From assembly GCF_017874595.1 (NCBI RefSeq), contig NZ_JAGILA010000002.1, positions 1,279,970 through 1,343,969 on the forward strand: 64,000 nt of DNA, written 5' to 3'. This stretch comes from Sinorhizobium kostiense. GTDB taxonomy: Bacteria; Pseudomonadota; Alphaproteobacteria; Rhizobiales; Rhizobiaceae. A program made the translations under genes and the position numbers. The notes under the pieces were generated by a model, which saw nothing but the letters and a program-made list of their open reading frames with translations, ran no database searches and was not told the DNA's origin. Positions 48,426 to 56,739 of this stretch are shown piece by piece (positions within the stretch are counted from its first letter, which is position 1; each line of letters begins with the position of its first letter).

Positions 48426-49728
48426 CCGTCGAGAGGATGACGGGACGCGGACCGGGCGCCGCGTCCGCGATTGTAAAATGCGTCGCGATCCGATCCGCCA
48501 TCAACTCGCCCTGGCGCCGATCGGCGGCATGAACGAAGCCGATCGGCTCGCCCCTTTGCACCCTCGTTCCGAGCGGCTGCAATTCCGAGAGCCCGACCCG
48601 ATGGTCGATCCGATCCTCCGGCCGCGTGCGCCCGCCACCGAGCGCAATGACCGCCATTCCGAGCTCGCGCGTTTCACAGGCTGCGAGATAGCCATCCCGC
48701 CCGGCCGGGACCGGCACCACGGCCGGCGCCCTTTCGAGGTAGGCGGCAGGACGCTCGACGAAATCGGCGGGTCCGCCGAGGCGATGGACCATGAGAGCGA
48801 AGCGCTCCATCGCGGCGCCGCTCGTCAAGGCGCGCCGCGCCATCGCTTCAGCTTCGGCCCGGTCAGCATTCAACCCGGCCGCGACCAGCATTTCCGCCGC
48901 GAGAGCCATGACGACGCTATCGAGCCGCGTTCCCGCCCTTTCACCGCGCAGGTAAGCCAGGCAATTTTCTATCTCGAGCGCGTTTCCTGCCGCGTCTGCA
49001 AGCGGCTCATTCATGTCGGTGATCAGCGCCGAGGTGCGCACGCCCGCGCCATTGGCAACGTCGACGAGCGAACGCGCGAGCAATTCGCTTTCCTCGGGTT
49101 CGGCCATGAAGGAGCCGTTGCCGAGCTTCACGTCGAGCACCAGCGATTGCAGCCCGGCGGCGAGCTTCTTCGACAGGATCGAGGCGGTGATCAGCGGCAC
49201 GGAATCGACCGTTGCGGTCACGTCGCGGATGGCGTAGAGGCGCTTGTCGGCCGGCGCGAGATTGGCGGTCTGGCCGATAACGGCGCAGCCGACCTCGTCG
49301 ACCACCTGGCGGAACAGCTCGGGTGGAGGCTGGATATCGTAGCCGGGAATGGATTCGAGCTTGTCCAACGTGCCGCCGGTGTGGCCGAGCCCGCGACCAG
49401 AGATCATCGGCACCGCGGCACCGCAAGCAGCGACAATGGGCGCGAGCATCAGCGAGACATTGTCGCCGACACCGCCAGTCGAATGCTTGTCGACGACGGG
49501 GCGGCCGAGACCGCTCCAATCGAGCGTCTCCCCGGAATCGCGCATTGCCCGCGTCAGCGCGACGCATTCGCCGCCGTCCATACCGGAGAACCAGACCGCC
49601 ATGGCGAAGGCGGCGACCTGACCCTCGGAGATCGAACCGTCGGTGAGCCCCTGCACGAAGCCGGCGATTTCCGCCGCCTCGAGGGCGCCACCATTCCGCT
49701 TCTTTCGGATGACTTCCTGGGGGAGCAT
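48418..49728 (-). CDS. deoA: Thymidine phosphorylase
   Basis: Enzyme of 436 residues cleaving thymidine (and deoxyuridine) to base and deoxyribose-1-phosphate. The phosphate-binding motif VDKHSTGGVGDNVSLMLAP near residue 80 and SGRGLGHTGGTLDKLESIPG near residue 110 are diagnostic. It is the last gene of the minus-strand nucleoside operon, 16 bases after the purine nucleoside phosphorylase. Its sugar phosphate product feeds DeoB. Confidence 0.97.
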   Translation of the reverse strand: MLPQEVIRKKRNGGALEAAEIAGFVQGLTDGSISEGQVAAFAMAVWFSGMDGGECVALTRAMRDSGETLDWSGLGRPVVDKHSTGGVGDNVSLMLAPIVAACGAAVPMISGRGLGHTGGTLDKLESIPGYDIQPPPELFRQVVDEVGCAVIGQTANLAPADKRLYAIRDVTATVDSVPLITASILSKKLAAGLQSLVLDVKLGNGSFMAEPEESELLARSLVDVANGAGVRTSALITDMNEPLADAAGNALEIENCLAYLRGERAGTRLDSVVMALAAEMLVAAGLNADRAEAEAMARRALTSGAAMERFALMVHRLGGPADFVERPAAYLERAPAVVPVPAGRDGYLAACETRELGMAVIALGGGRTRPEDRIDHRVGLSELQPLGTRVQRGEPIGFVHAADRRQGELMADRIATHFTIADAAPGPRPVILSTVT

Positions 49729-49744
49729 CGTCAGCGGCCGCCGT

Positions 49745-50542
49745 TCAGCTTTCGCTCGTGATCATTTGCTTCAGGATCGAGGCAAGACGCTCGCCGCCAA
49801 GCGGCGCCATTTCCTTCGTTTCCTCGTGGCTGAGTTCGGCCCCGGTCATACCGGCTGCGAAATTGGTGATGACGGAGGCTGCCGCGACCCTCAGTCCGAA
49901 AAAGCGCGCCAGGATGACCTCCGGCACGGTGGACATGCCGACGGCATCTGCGCCCAGGATGCGCGCCATCCGGATCTCCGCCGGTGTCTCGAAGCTCGGG
50001 CCGGAGAACCACATATAGACGCCGCGTGCGAGGGGGATGCCTAGGCGGTCGGCAGCCTCCTCCATCCGCTCGGCAAGAGCCGCGTCATAGGCGTTCGTCA
50101 TGCCGACGAAACGACCATCGCCTTCCTCGCCGATCAGCGGATTGACACCGGAAAAGGCGATATGATCGGCAATGCGCATCACGGAACCGGGCGGCATGTC
50201 CTCGCGCAGCGACCCGGCGGAATTGGTGAGAATAAGGCTTTCAACGCCAATCTGCTTCAGCGTCTCGATCGGCAAACGCATCCCGTTGGAGTCGCCGCGC
50301 TCATAATAGTGGACACGGCCTGAAAGCATCGCCACAGGAACATCGCCGAGCCTGCCGGCCACGAATTCACCCGCATGGCCGGAGACGCTGCTCGACGGGA
50401 AGCCTGGGATCTGCGAGTAGGGAACGCGGATCGGCTTTTCGATCGCCTCGACGAGCGCGCCGAGGCCGGAGCCGAGCACGATGCCGTAGCGGGGCGAGAT
50501 GGTTCCCAGCTTTTCCTTCAGAAAGTTTGCTGTCGCAGTCAT
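49745..50542 (-). CDS. punA: Purine nucleoside phosphorylase (trimeric class)
   Basis: Enzyme of 265 residues cleaving inosine/guanosine phosphorolytically. Motifs of the trimeric PNP family are present: YGIVLGSGLGALVE, SVSGHAGEFVAG, MLSGRVHYYERGD, LILTNSAGSL, FSGPSFETPAEIRMARILGADAVGMSTVPE. It is thus not the hexameric DeoD type, although it may be named deoD in related genomes. Its ATG overlaps the cdd stop by 4 bases (ATGA). Confidence 0.94.
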   Translation of the reverse strand: MTATANFLKEKLGTISPRYGIVLGSGLGALVEAIEKPIRVPYSQIPGFPSSSVSGHAGEFVAGRLGDVPVAMLSGRVHYYERGDSNGMRLPIETLKQIGVESLILTNSAGSLREDMPPGSVMRIADHIAFSGVNPLIGEEGDGRFVGMTNAYDAALAERMEEAADRLGIPLARGVYMWFSGPSFETPAEIRMARILGADAVGMSTVPEVILARFFGLRVAAASVITNFAAGMTGAELSHEETKEMAPLGGERLASILKQMITSES

Positions 50543-50934
50543 CCGAGGACCTCGGTTTCGAAGCTGTGCGGCAAGAGGTCGGAAAGCGCCAGGCTCTTCT
50601 TGATGCCGGTCTCGTCGCAGAGATAGATGCGCGTGCTCGCGCCGGAAAACTCCGCCAGTCGCTGGCGGCAGCCGCCGCAGGGCGGGCATAGCGCCAGCTT
50701 CTCGGCTACGACTGCCACTTCCATGATCTTGCGCTGGCCGGCCATCACCATATGGCTGATCGCCGTCGTCTCCGCACACCAGCCTTCCGGGAACGACAGG
50801 TTCTCGATATTGGCACCGGTATAGATCTTGCCGTCTTCGGCGCGGATCGCCGCGCCCACCGGAAACTTGGAATAGGGCGCATGCGCCTTGGACATGGCTT
50901 CACGCGCGGCGACGTAGAGTTCCTTCTCAGGCAT
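50539..50934 (-). CDS. cdd: Cytidine deaminase
   Basis: Homotetrameric-type zinc enzyme of 131 residues converting (deoxy)cytidine to (deoxy)uridine. The catalytic Cys-Ala-Glu motif is in WCAETTAIS and the zinc cysteines in LCPPCGGCRQRLAEF. TGANIENLSFPEG binds the nucleoside. The ATG at 50934 starts the family-like protein; the upstream extension runs into the repeat array. Overlap with punA suggests translational coupling. Confidence 0.95.
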   Translation of the reverse strand: MPEKELYVAAREAMSKAHAPYSKFPVGAAIRAEDGKIYTGANIENLSFPEGWCAETTAISHMVMAGQRKIMEVAVVAEKLALCPPCGGCRQRLAEFSGASTRIYLCDETGIKKSLALSDLLPHSFETEVLG

Positions 50935-50952
50935 GGGTCTGTCCTTCTCAGT

Positions 50953-51117
50953 ATGCATGTCGTTGCCCCAAAACGGCTCCGCACTTTTGGGCGACATGCA
51001 TCTTTAATCCATGCATGTCGTTATCCCAAAACCGCTCTGCACTTTTGGGCGACATGCGTCTTTATTGCATGCATGTCGTTATCCCAAAACCGCTCCACAC
51101 TTTTGGGCGACATGCAT
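50953..51117. repeat. Triple tandem 58-bp palindromic repeat
   Basis: Three copies begin at 50953, 51011 and 51069, exactly 58 bp apart. Each has a hairpin ATGCATGTCG..CCCAAAAC then TTTTGGGCGACATGCAT (about 49 bp), plus a linker of about 9 bp. Copies differ at only a few bases. The array lies between the permease gene (stop at 51117, touching copy three) and cdd, inside the probable operon. The unit resembles a dispersed rhizobial palindrome. Confidence 0.9.
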
Positions 51118-52088
51118 TAGCGCTCCTTCACATAAGGCACGCCGCCCGCCTTCGGCGGAATGGCCTTGCCAATGAAGCCGGCAAGCAGGATCACGGTGAG
51201 GATATAGGGCAGCGCCTGCATGAACTGCACCGGAACCTGGCCGATGAGCGGCAGGGGTGCTCCTTGCAAGCGGATCGCCAGCGCATCGAGGAAGCCGAAG
51301 AGCAGGCAGGCGAACATGACGTTGACCGGCCGCCATTTGGCGAAGATCAGGGCCGCGAGCGCGATATAACCCTTGCCGGCGGTCATGCCCTTGACGAAAC
51401 CGGCCGTCATCGCGAGCGACAGATAGGCACCGGCAAAACCGCAGAGGATGCCGCAGCAGATGACGGCGCGGTACCGCAGCCAGATCACGGAGATGCCAGC
51501 GGTATCGACCGCTCCAGGGTTTTCGCCGACGGCCCTCAGCCGCAATCCGAAGCGCGTCCGGAAAAGAATCCACCAGCTGATCGGCACCATGGCGAAGGCG
51601 AGATAGGTCAGCAGGAAATGCCCGGAAAGAAGATCCGCATAAACCGGCCCCAGCACGGGCACGTCGCGGATCGCATCCGCGCCGGGGAAATTGACGACCT
51701 GGAATCTCGCGCCTTCGACGAGCGCCGGCGTCCGGCCGCCCTGCCGGAACCAGGCTTCGCCGAGAATCACCGTGGCGCCGGCGACGATGAAATTGATCGC
51801 CACGCCCGAGACGATCTGGTTGCCGCGCTGGGTGATCGAAGCATAGCCGTGGACGAGCGACAGCAATACGGAAACGAGGATCGCGGCGACGAGGCCGACC
51901 CAGACCGACTGGGAAACGGCCGCCGCCGCGCCTGCCGCGAATGCGGCTCCGAGCATCTTCCCTTCAAGGCTGATGTCGAAAACGCCGGCTCGCTCGGTGA
52001 AAAGGCCGGCAAGTGCGGCAAAGACCAGCGGCACCGAGACGCGGATCGTCGATTCGAGGAGCACTACGAGGACGTGGAAGAAATCCAT
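51117..52088 (-). CDS. Nucleoside ABC transporter, permease 2
   Basis: Inner-membrane permease of 323 residues of the BPD_transp_2 (ribose/nucleoside) family. About eight to ten helices are visible, and VNFIVAGATVILG, RLRAVGENPGAVDTAGISV and GILCGFAGAYLSLA segments are those of the guanosine/nucleoside importers of the NupQ/RnsD type. It starts 3 bases after the other permease gene and is followed by the repeat array and cdd. Confidence 0.9.
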   Translation of the reverse strand: MDFFHVLVVLLESTIRVSVPLVFAALAGLFTERAGVFDISLEGKMLGAAFAAGAAAAVSQSVWVGLVAAILVSVLLSLVHGYASITQRGNQIVSGVAINFIVAGATVILGEAWFRQGGRTPALVEGARFQVVNFPGADAIRDVPVLGPVYADLLSGHFLLTYLAFAMVPISWWILFRTRFGLRLRAVGENPGAVDTAGISVIWLRYRAVICCGILCGFAGAYLSLAMTAGFVKGMTAGKGYIALAALIFAKWRPVNVMFACLLFGFLDALAIRLQGAPLPLIGQVPVQFMQALPYILTVILLAGFIGKAIPPKAGGVPYVKER

Positions 52089-52091
52089 GGC

Positions 52092-53222
52092 TCAGGCCCC
52101 CTTGGTCTGGACGAGGGCGGCGCGCTCGCCGCGCATGGCGAAGGCGCGGGCGATCGGCGGTCGGAACATGTTCTCGAGCGCGCCGGCAAAGAGGATGACG
52201 AGGCCCTGGATGATGACGATCATGTCGCGCGAGATCGACGGCATCTCGAAAGCGATTTCCGCCCCGCCCTGATAGAGTACGCCGAAGAGGATCGCGGCGG
52301 GAATGATGCCGCCAGGGTGGGACCGGCCCATCAGCGCCACGGCGATGCCGACGAAGCCCGCGCCTTGGACGAAGTCGAGCTGCATGCGGAACTGCTCGCC
52401 CATGATCGGGTTCAGCGCCATCATCCCGGCAAGGCCGCCGGAGATCATCATGGTGATGACGACGATGCGACTTTCGCGAATGCCGGCATAGCGGGCAGCG
52501 GAGGGGCTGTGCCCCATGGTGCGCATCTCGTAGCCGAGCCGCGTGCGCCAGATCAGCACCCAGACGGCGAAGGCGGCGGCGAGCGCCAGCAGGAAGGATA
52601 TATTGAAGGGAGCCGTCCCGACATTCAGCCCGAAAATCGAAAGCAACCAGTCGAGTTTCGGCAGTTGCCCACCTTCGGCGAAGGTGCGCGTCTGCGGCGC
52701 CATGGAGCCGAGCGGCTTCAGGACGCGCGTCAGGAGATAGACCATCAGGCTCGAGGCGATGAAGTTGAACATGATGGTGGTGATGACGATGTGGCTGCCG
52801 CGCCTGGCCTGCAGCCAGCCCGGCAGGAAGGCCCAGATGGCGCCGAAGAAGGCCGAGCCGAGGATCGCCAGCGGGAAAACCACATACCAGGGCATCACCT
52901 GATCGAGCCAGAGACAGGCGAGCGCCACGCCGATCCCGCCGACATAGGCCTGACCTTCGCCGCCGATGTTGAAAAGCCCGGCATGGAAGGCGACGGCGAC
53001 AGCAAGCCCGGTGAAGATGAAGGTCGTCGCATAATAGAGCGTAAAGCCGATATACTCTCCGCGGCCGAAGGCGCCGTTGATCAGATGATAGGCGGCTTCG
53101 AACGGGTTTTCGCCGACGAGCAGGACGACCAGGCCGGCGACGAGGAAGGCGACGGCAAGGTTGACCAGCGGGATCAGGCCGTATTCGACCCAGCCCGGGA
53201 GTTTCGCATAGGGGGTGCTCAT
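52092..53222 (-). CDS. Nucleoside ABC transporter, permease 1
   Basis: Inner-membrane permease of 376 residues in the BPD_transp_2 family, of the NupP/RnsC type. Segments include FHAGLFNIGGEGQAYVGGIG, ITTIMFNFIASSLMVYLL, EMRTMGHSPSAARYAGI and GLAGMMALNPIMGEQ. It overlaps the ATPase stop by 4 bases and ends 3 bases before the second permease. The trio with the ATPase would import purine and pyrimidine nucleosides for the enzymes encoded downstream. Confidence 0.9.
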   Translation of the reverse strand: MSTPYAKLPGWVEYGLIPLVNLAVAFLVAGLVVLLVGENPFEAAYHLINGAFGRGEYIGFTLYYATTFIFTGLAVAVAFHAGLFNIGGEGQAYVGGIGVALACLWLDQVMPWYVVFPLAILGSAFFGAIWAFLPGWLQARRGSHIVITTIMFNFIASSLMVYLLTRVLKPLGSMAPQTRTFAEGGQLPKLDWLLSIFGLNVGTAPFNISFLLALAAAFAVWVLIWRTRLGYEMRTMGHSPSAARYAGIRESRIVVITMMISGGLAGMMALNPIMGEQFRMQLDFVQGAGFVGIAVALMGRSHPGGIIPAAILFGVLYQGGAEIAFEMPSISRDMIVIIQGLVILFAGALENMFRPPIARAFAMRGERAALVQTKGA

Positions 53223-54754
53223 TCTGCGGCCTCCTTGCGGCCTTCGACGCCCGCCATCAGGAGGCCGAGTTCGCCTTCCGTCGCCTCGGGGCTCCGCTCC
53301 CCGACAATCCGCCCGGCGAACATCACCAAGATTCGGTCGGAAAGAGAACGGATTTCGTCGAGCTCGACGGAAACCAGAAGGACCGCCTTGCCCTGATCGC
53401 GCATTTCGATGATCCGCTTGTGAATGAATTCGATCGCCCCGACATCGACCCCGCGGGTCGGCTGACCGATGATCAGCACATCCGGATCGCGCTCCATCTC
53501 GCGGGCGAGCACGATCTTCTGCTGGTTGCCGCCGGAGAAATTGGCCGTCTTCAGCCGCGCATTTGGCGGGCGGATGTCGTATTTGCCGATCTTTTCCTCG
53601 GCATCCCTGCGGATCGCGTCGATATTCAGGAAAACGCCGTTCGAGTAGCGCGGATCACGGTGATAGCCGAGAATCGCGTTCTCGCTCTCCTCGAATTTCA
53701 GGACGAGGCCGACGTGGTGGCGATCTTCCGGGACATGGGCAAGGCCGCGACTTCTGAGTTCCGCCGGATCGGCATGGCCGGCGACATCGGCGGGCCTGCC
53801 ATTCAAGAGAACCGTCCCGGCTGTCGGCTTCCGAATGCCGGCAATCGCCTCGAGCAATTCCGATTGGCCATTGCCGGCGACGCCCGCGATGCCGACGATC
53901 TCTCCGGCGCGGACTTCGAAGGAAACGCCGTCGACCATGGTCACGCCACGGCTGTCCTTGACCGTCAGTCCCTGAACCGCGAGCTTCACGTCGCCCGGCC
54001 TGCTCTCGCCCTTCTCGACCCGCAGCAGCACGCGGCGGCCGACCATGAGCTCGGCAAGCTCCTCGACGGAGGTCTCGCGCGTCGTGCGGGTGGCGACCAT
54101 CTCGCCCCGGCGCATGACGGAGACCTCGTCGGTGATCGCCATGATCTCGCGCAGCTTGTGGGTGATGAGGATGATCGTCTTCCCCTGCGCCTTGAGCTGG
54201 TCGAGAATGCGGAAGAGATGGTCGGCCTCCGCCGGCGTCAGAACGCCGGTCGGCTCGTCGAGGATCAGGATATCGGCCTTGCGGTAGAGCGCCTTCAGGA
54301 TTTCCACCCGCTGCTGCAGGCCTACCGGCAGTTCCTCGATCAGCGCATCGGGGTTGACCTCGAGCGCATATTCCTGCTCGAGCCGCTTCAGCTCCCTTCT
54401 CGCCTTGGCGATGCCCTTGTTGAGGATCTGGTTGTCCTCGGCGCCGAGCATGACGTTTTCGAGCACGGTGAAATTCTCGACCAGCATGAAGTGCTGGTGC
54501 ACCATGCCGATACCGACGGAGATCGCCGTGTTCGGGTCGCGAATGGCAACCGACTTGCCATTGACGAGGATCTCGCCGCTATCGGCTTGATAGAAGCCGT
54601 AGAGGATCGACATAAGCGTGGATTTACCCGCGCCGTTCTCGCCGATAATGCCGTGGATCGTGCCCTTTCTGACCCTGAGATTGATGTTCTTGTTGGCATG
54701 GACCAGACCGAAACTCTTGTCGATCCCGCGCAATTCGATGGCAATATCGTCCAT
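53219..54754 (-). CDS. Nucleoside/sugar ABC transporter, duplicated ATPase
   Basis: Cytoplasmic ATPase of 511 residues with two nucleotide-binding domains, as in ribose and nucleoside importers. The first has GENGAGKSTLMSILYG, a signature-region variant (LPVGLQQRVEILKAL) and DILILDEPTGVLTPAE. The second has a degenerate Walker A (GVAGNGQSELLEAIAG), signature FSGGNQQKIVLAREM and Walker B region DVLIIGQPTRGVDVGA, where the usual Glu is replaced. Such asymmetry is normal for this family. It begins the operon. No BMP-type binding protein is adjacent. Confidence 0.92.
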   Translation of the reverse strand: MDDIAIELRGIDKSFGLVHANKNINLRVRKGTIHGIIGENGAGKSTLMSILYGFYQADSGEILVNGKSVAIRDPNTAISVGIGMVHQHFMLVENFTVLENVMLGAEDNQILNKGIAKARRELKRLEQEYALEVNPDALIEELPVGLQQRVEILKALYRKADILILDEPTGVLTPAEADHLFRILDQLKAQGKTIILITHKLREIMAITDEVSVMRRGEMVATRTTRETSVEELAELMVGRRVLLRVEKGESRPGDVKLAVQGLTVKDSRGVTMVDGVSFEVRAGEIVGIAGVAGNGQSELLEAIAGIRKPTAGTVLLNGRPADVAGHADPAELRSRGLAHVPEDRHHVGLVLKFEESENAILGYHRDPRYSNGVFLNIDAIRRDAEEKIGKYDIRPPNARLKTANFSGGNQQKIVLAREMERDPDVLIIGQPTRGVDVGAIEFIHKRIIEMRDQGKAVLLVSVELDEIRSLSDRILVMFAGRIVGERSPEATEGELGLLMAGVEGRKEAAE

Positions 54755-55101
54755 ATTGGCCTAGCGATCCCCTGTTTGCCCGCTTCGGCTTCCGCCCTGC
54801 TGCAAGTCTCAAAGCAGACCTCCAGCAGTTCAAAGTGCTACAGCAACCTTTGTGCCCCCGATGAGACGCATGGCACTGCAGGCCGCGCCGGCATTTTTTT
54901 ACCGTTTGGTATAGGTTTATCATCGATTCCGCGAGGCGAAAGCCCCGAAATCGCAACTTCCTTATACTCTCATCGCATCGGTGAGAGTCCAGCGTGAATA
55001 TTCACGAGGGGTCGAGGGCATTTCTGGGTAACGGTGCTTCCAGGTCGCCATTCGCTTACCCACCGTCACTGCGGCGCGACGAGCCGTGCATGCGAGTTGC
55101 C
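54755..55101. other. Upstream region of the nucleoside operon, with RIME-like half element
   Basis: About 350 bases without a gene. It must hold the promoter of the transporter operon (minus strand). At 54838-54881 lies a diverged RIME-like half palindrome (CTACAGCAACCTTTGTG..GGCACTGCAG). An AT-rich stretch follows at 54893-54920 (run of T, then GGTATAGGTTTAT). No binding-protein gene or fragment is recognisable. Confidence 0.5.
54838..54881. repeat. RIME-like half element (copy C)
   Basis: A 44-bp palindrome CTACAGCAACCTTTGTGC..ATGGCACTGCAG, homologous to hairpin one of the full elements at 13401 and 55752 (in reverse orientation). It is more diverged than the others and the second hairpin is missing. 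Confidence 0.55.
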
Positions 55102-55680
55102 TCACGCGCTCGCTCTCGCCCGCAACTCCCGGAAAGTGATCGAATATCGCAGCCGCTCCACCGCCGGGATGGAATGCTCCCACTCCCATCTCACTGGTCC
55201 GGAGAGAAGATAGGCGGAGCCGGGCTCTAGAATCACGGAGGCACGCTGCCACCTGCCGGCCGTTCTCCGGCGCAGTCTCAAAGTGCAGGAGGAAAGGAGC
55301 GAGATGCCGACGACATTGCCGAAGACTGCTTTGTCCCGATGCCAGCCGATGGGCGCGCCGACGTCATATTCGGTGATCAATGCCTGTTCGAGATTTTCCG
55401 GCGGCAGTTGGGCGAAGTCCGCTGCCAGTTTGCGCAGGGGCAGCAGCATCGGCGGCATAGCCTCGATCTTGCGTACCTCCTCCGAGCTGAAGTCATACTT
55501 CCAGCCGAAGGAGACGACCCGCCTCTTGCCTTCGAAACCGTGGAATTCGAACGCCCTGAACGGGAGCCGCGGCATCATCTCGAGAAGCATCTCCTGGAGA
55601 ATTCGCGGCACGATGTCCCGCTCGTAGCGGAAGCCCTCAGGAAGGCTTGGCGATGCATCCCCAAACAGATCGTCTTGCAT
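55102..55680 (-). CDS. AlkB-like 2-oxoglutarate/Fe(II) oxygenase
   Basis: Dioxygenase of 192 residues, probably oxidative DNA/RNA dealkylation. Iron ligands are visible as HxD in IGWHRDKAVFG and the distal His in WEWEHSIPAVE, and the 2-oxoglutarate-binding Arg pair is in RLRYSITFRELR. The N-terminal FHGFEGKRRVVSFGWKYDFSS contains the nucleotide lid-like region of the ALKBH group. It stands alone, with a RIME-like element downstream of the next gene boundary. The substrate is not determinable. Confidence 0.9.
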   Translation of the reverse strand: MQDDLFGDASPSLPEGFRYERDIVPRILQEMLLEMMPRLPFRAFEFHGFEGKRRVVSFGWKYDFSSEEVRKIEAMPPMLLPLRKLAADFAQLPPENLEQALITEYDVGAPIGWHRDKAVFGNVVGISLLSSCTLRLRRRTAGRWQRASVILEPGSAYLLSGPVRWEWEHSIPAVERLRYSITFRELRARASA

Positions 55681-55751
55681 GAACGCCTCACGGCGCGGTT
55701 CGACTTGAAGCTATACAGGCCCCAAACAACGTTGCTCGCCACACGTTCCGC

Positions 55752-55856
55752 ATACAGCGCCGCGCGTCTTTTCGGACGCGCAAAGGTCGCTGTATCTTCT
55801 TTGAATCTGCGCATCGAGCTTTCCGAAAATCGGTTCCGATTTTCGGTCCGATGCGC
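55752..55856. repeat. RIME-like element, full copy D
   Basis: Two hairpins in 105 bp: ATACAGCG (55752-55759) with CGCTGTAT (55788-55795), and GCGCATCG (55809-55816) with CGATGCGC (55849-55856), the latter with an inner CCGAAAATCGG/CCGATTTTCGG. It is the best-preserved copy and parallels copy A at 13401. It lies between the AlkB and phosphoesterase genes. Confidence 0.82.
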
Positions 55857-55879
55857 CAGGCGCCACTCACAGGTTCAAT

Positions 55880-56371
55880 TCACGCCCGGCTGTTCAGAAT
55901 GTCGGCCAGACTGACTGGTCGCAGACTCCTGACATCCACACCCACATCGAACTGTCGCGGCATCGGCTTCAGCCTCCCATGGGAGTGCCCATGCAGATTG
56001 ACGGATTTCTTTCCCATCTGGTTCCAGGTCCGGAACGGATAATGGCAGAGAATGAGCAGCTGCCCGTCGATCATCAGCTCCGCATAGTGCTGCGCACTCT
56101 GCCAGCCTGCCGCCATGATCGTTTCAGCTGTATCGTTATTGCCAATGATCAGATGCTTCCTGCCGTTTAGCCGGGAAAGCAAGTCCTCAGCAAAACGCCC
56201 TCGCTTCGAGGCAAAATCACCAAGGTGCCAGATCTCGTCGTCGGGCGACACGGCACTGTTCCAGTTGGCGATCAGGGCGGCATCGTGTTCGACCATGTTG
56301 GAGAAAGGCCGGCGGTCGATGCGCAGCACGCGCGCGTCGCCAAAATGCGTGTCGCTCGTAAAATAGATCAT
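55880..56371 (-). CDS. Small calcineurin-like metallophosphoesterase
   Basis: Phosphoesterase of 163 residues. The binuclear metal motifs are complete: YFTSDTHFGDARVL (DxH), EIWHLGDFAS (GD), IGNNDTAE (GNHD-like, with Asn in place of His), LILCHYPF (H) and NLHGHSHGRL (GHxH). The small size and GNND motif fit a subgroup found in many phages and bacterial accessory regions, of unknown substrate. It follows RIME copy D. Confidence 0.88.
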   Translation of the reverse strand: MIYFTSDTHFGDARVLRIDRRPFSNMVEHDAALIANWNSAVSPDDEIWHLGDFASKRGRFAEDLLSRLNGRKHLIIGNNDTAETIMAAGWQSAQHYAELMIDGQLLILCHYPFRTWNQMGKKSVNLHGHSHGRLKPMPRQFDVGVDVRSLRPVSLADILNSRA

Positions 56372-56739
56372 CTCGCCAACCGTGGCTGCCTAGAGCGGAT
56401 GCGCTCACATGCATTCACACCGCCGCTCTATCTGTTCGTCCGCACTCGTGCGGCGTCTACTACATGTCTCATTAAAATTGTGGTGCGTCTTCATCACCGG
56501 CTTGTCGCCATTCATGCTTTCCGAACGGCATTTGGCGGCAAGCGCGGCTCAAGGCCGGCCTCTGCTTGAGCGGCTCGGCCGCGAGCCGTCAGGCGGCGGA
56601 ATCCTCGCCAATGTCGGCGAGCTGCGCACGAAATATCTTAAGGCGCTGCCGGCGGCCGACAAATCACCACATCGGTCCGTAGCTCGCTTTCGCGCGCTCG
56701 TAACAATGGGCACGCTCGTCCCTGGGCCCTTTCCTTCAC
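56372..56739. other. Gene-free stretch in accessory region
   Basis: About 370 bases without a supported gene. A plus-strand frame continues over 56560-56790 (LLERLGREPSGGGILANV and on) but lacks a ribosome site and any recognisable domain. A GAGCGGATGCG..CCGCCGCTC-type inverted repeat is near 56393-56435. It may be decayed mobile DNA. Confidence 0.3.

Noticed and set aside
50953..51117. CRISPR-like array
   Set aside because: Units are palindromic, about 49 bp, only three in number, and the linkers are about 9 bp, too short to be spacers. No cas genes are present.
51015..53396. 793-codon plus-strand frame across the nucleoside permease genes
   Set aside because: It is antisense to two clear permeases; its product is Asp/Arg/His-rich with no domain, and it begins inside the palindromic array.
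53420..54997. 525-codon plus-strand frame opposite the transporter ATPase
   Set aside because: Antisense shadow of a gene with clear Walker and signature motifs; no domain in the translation.
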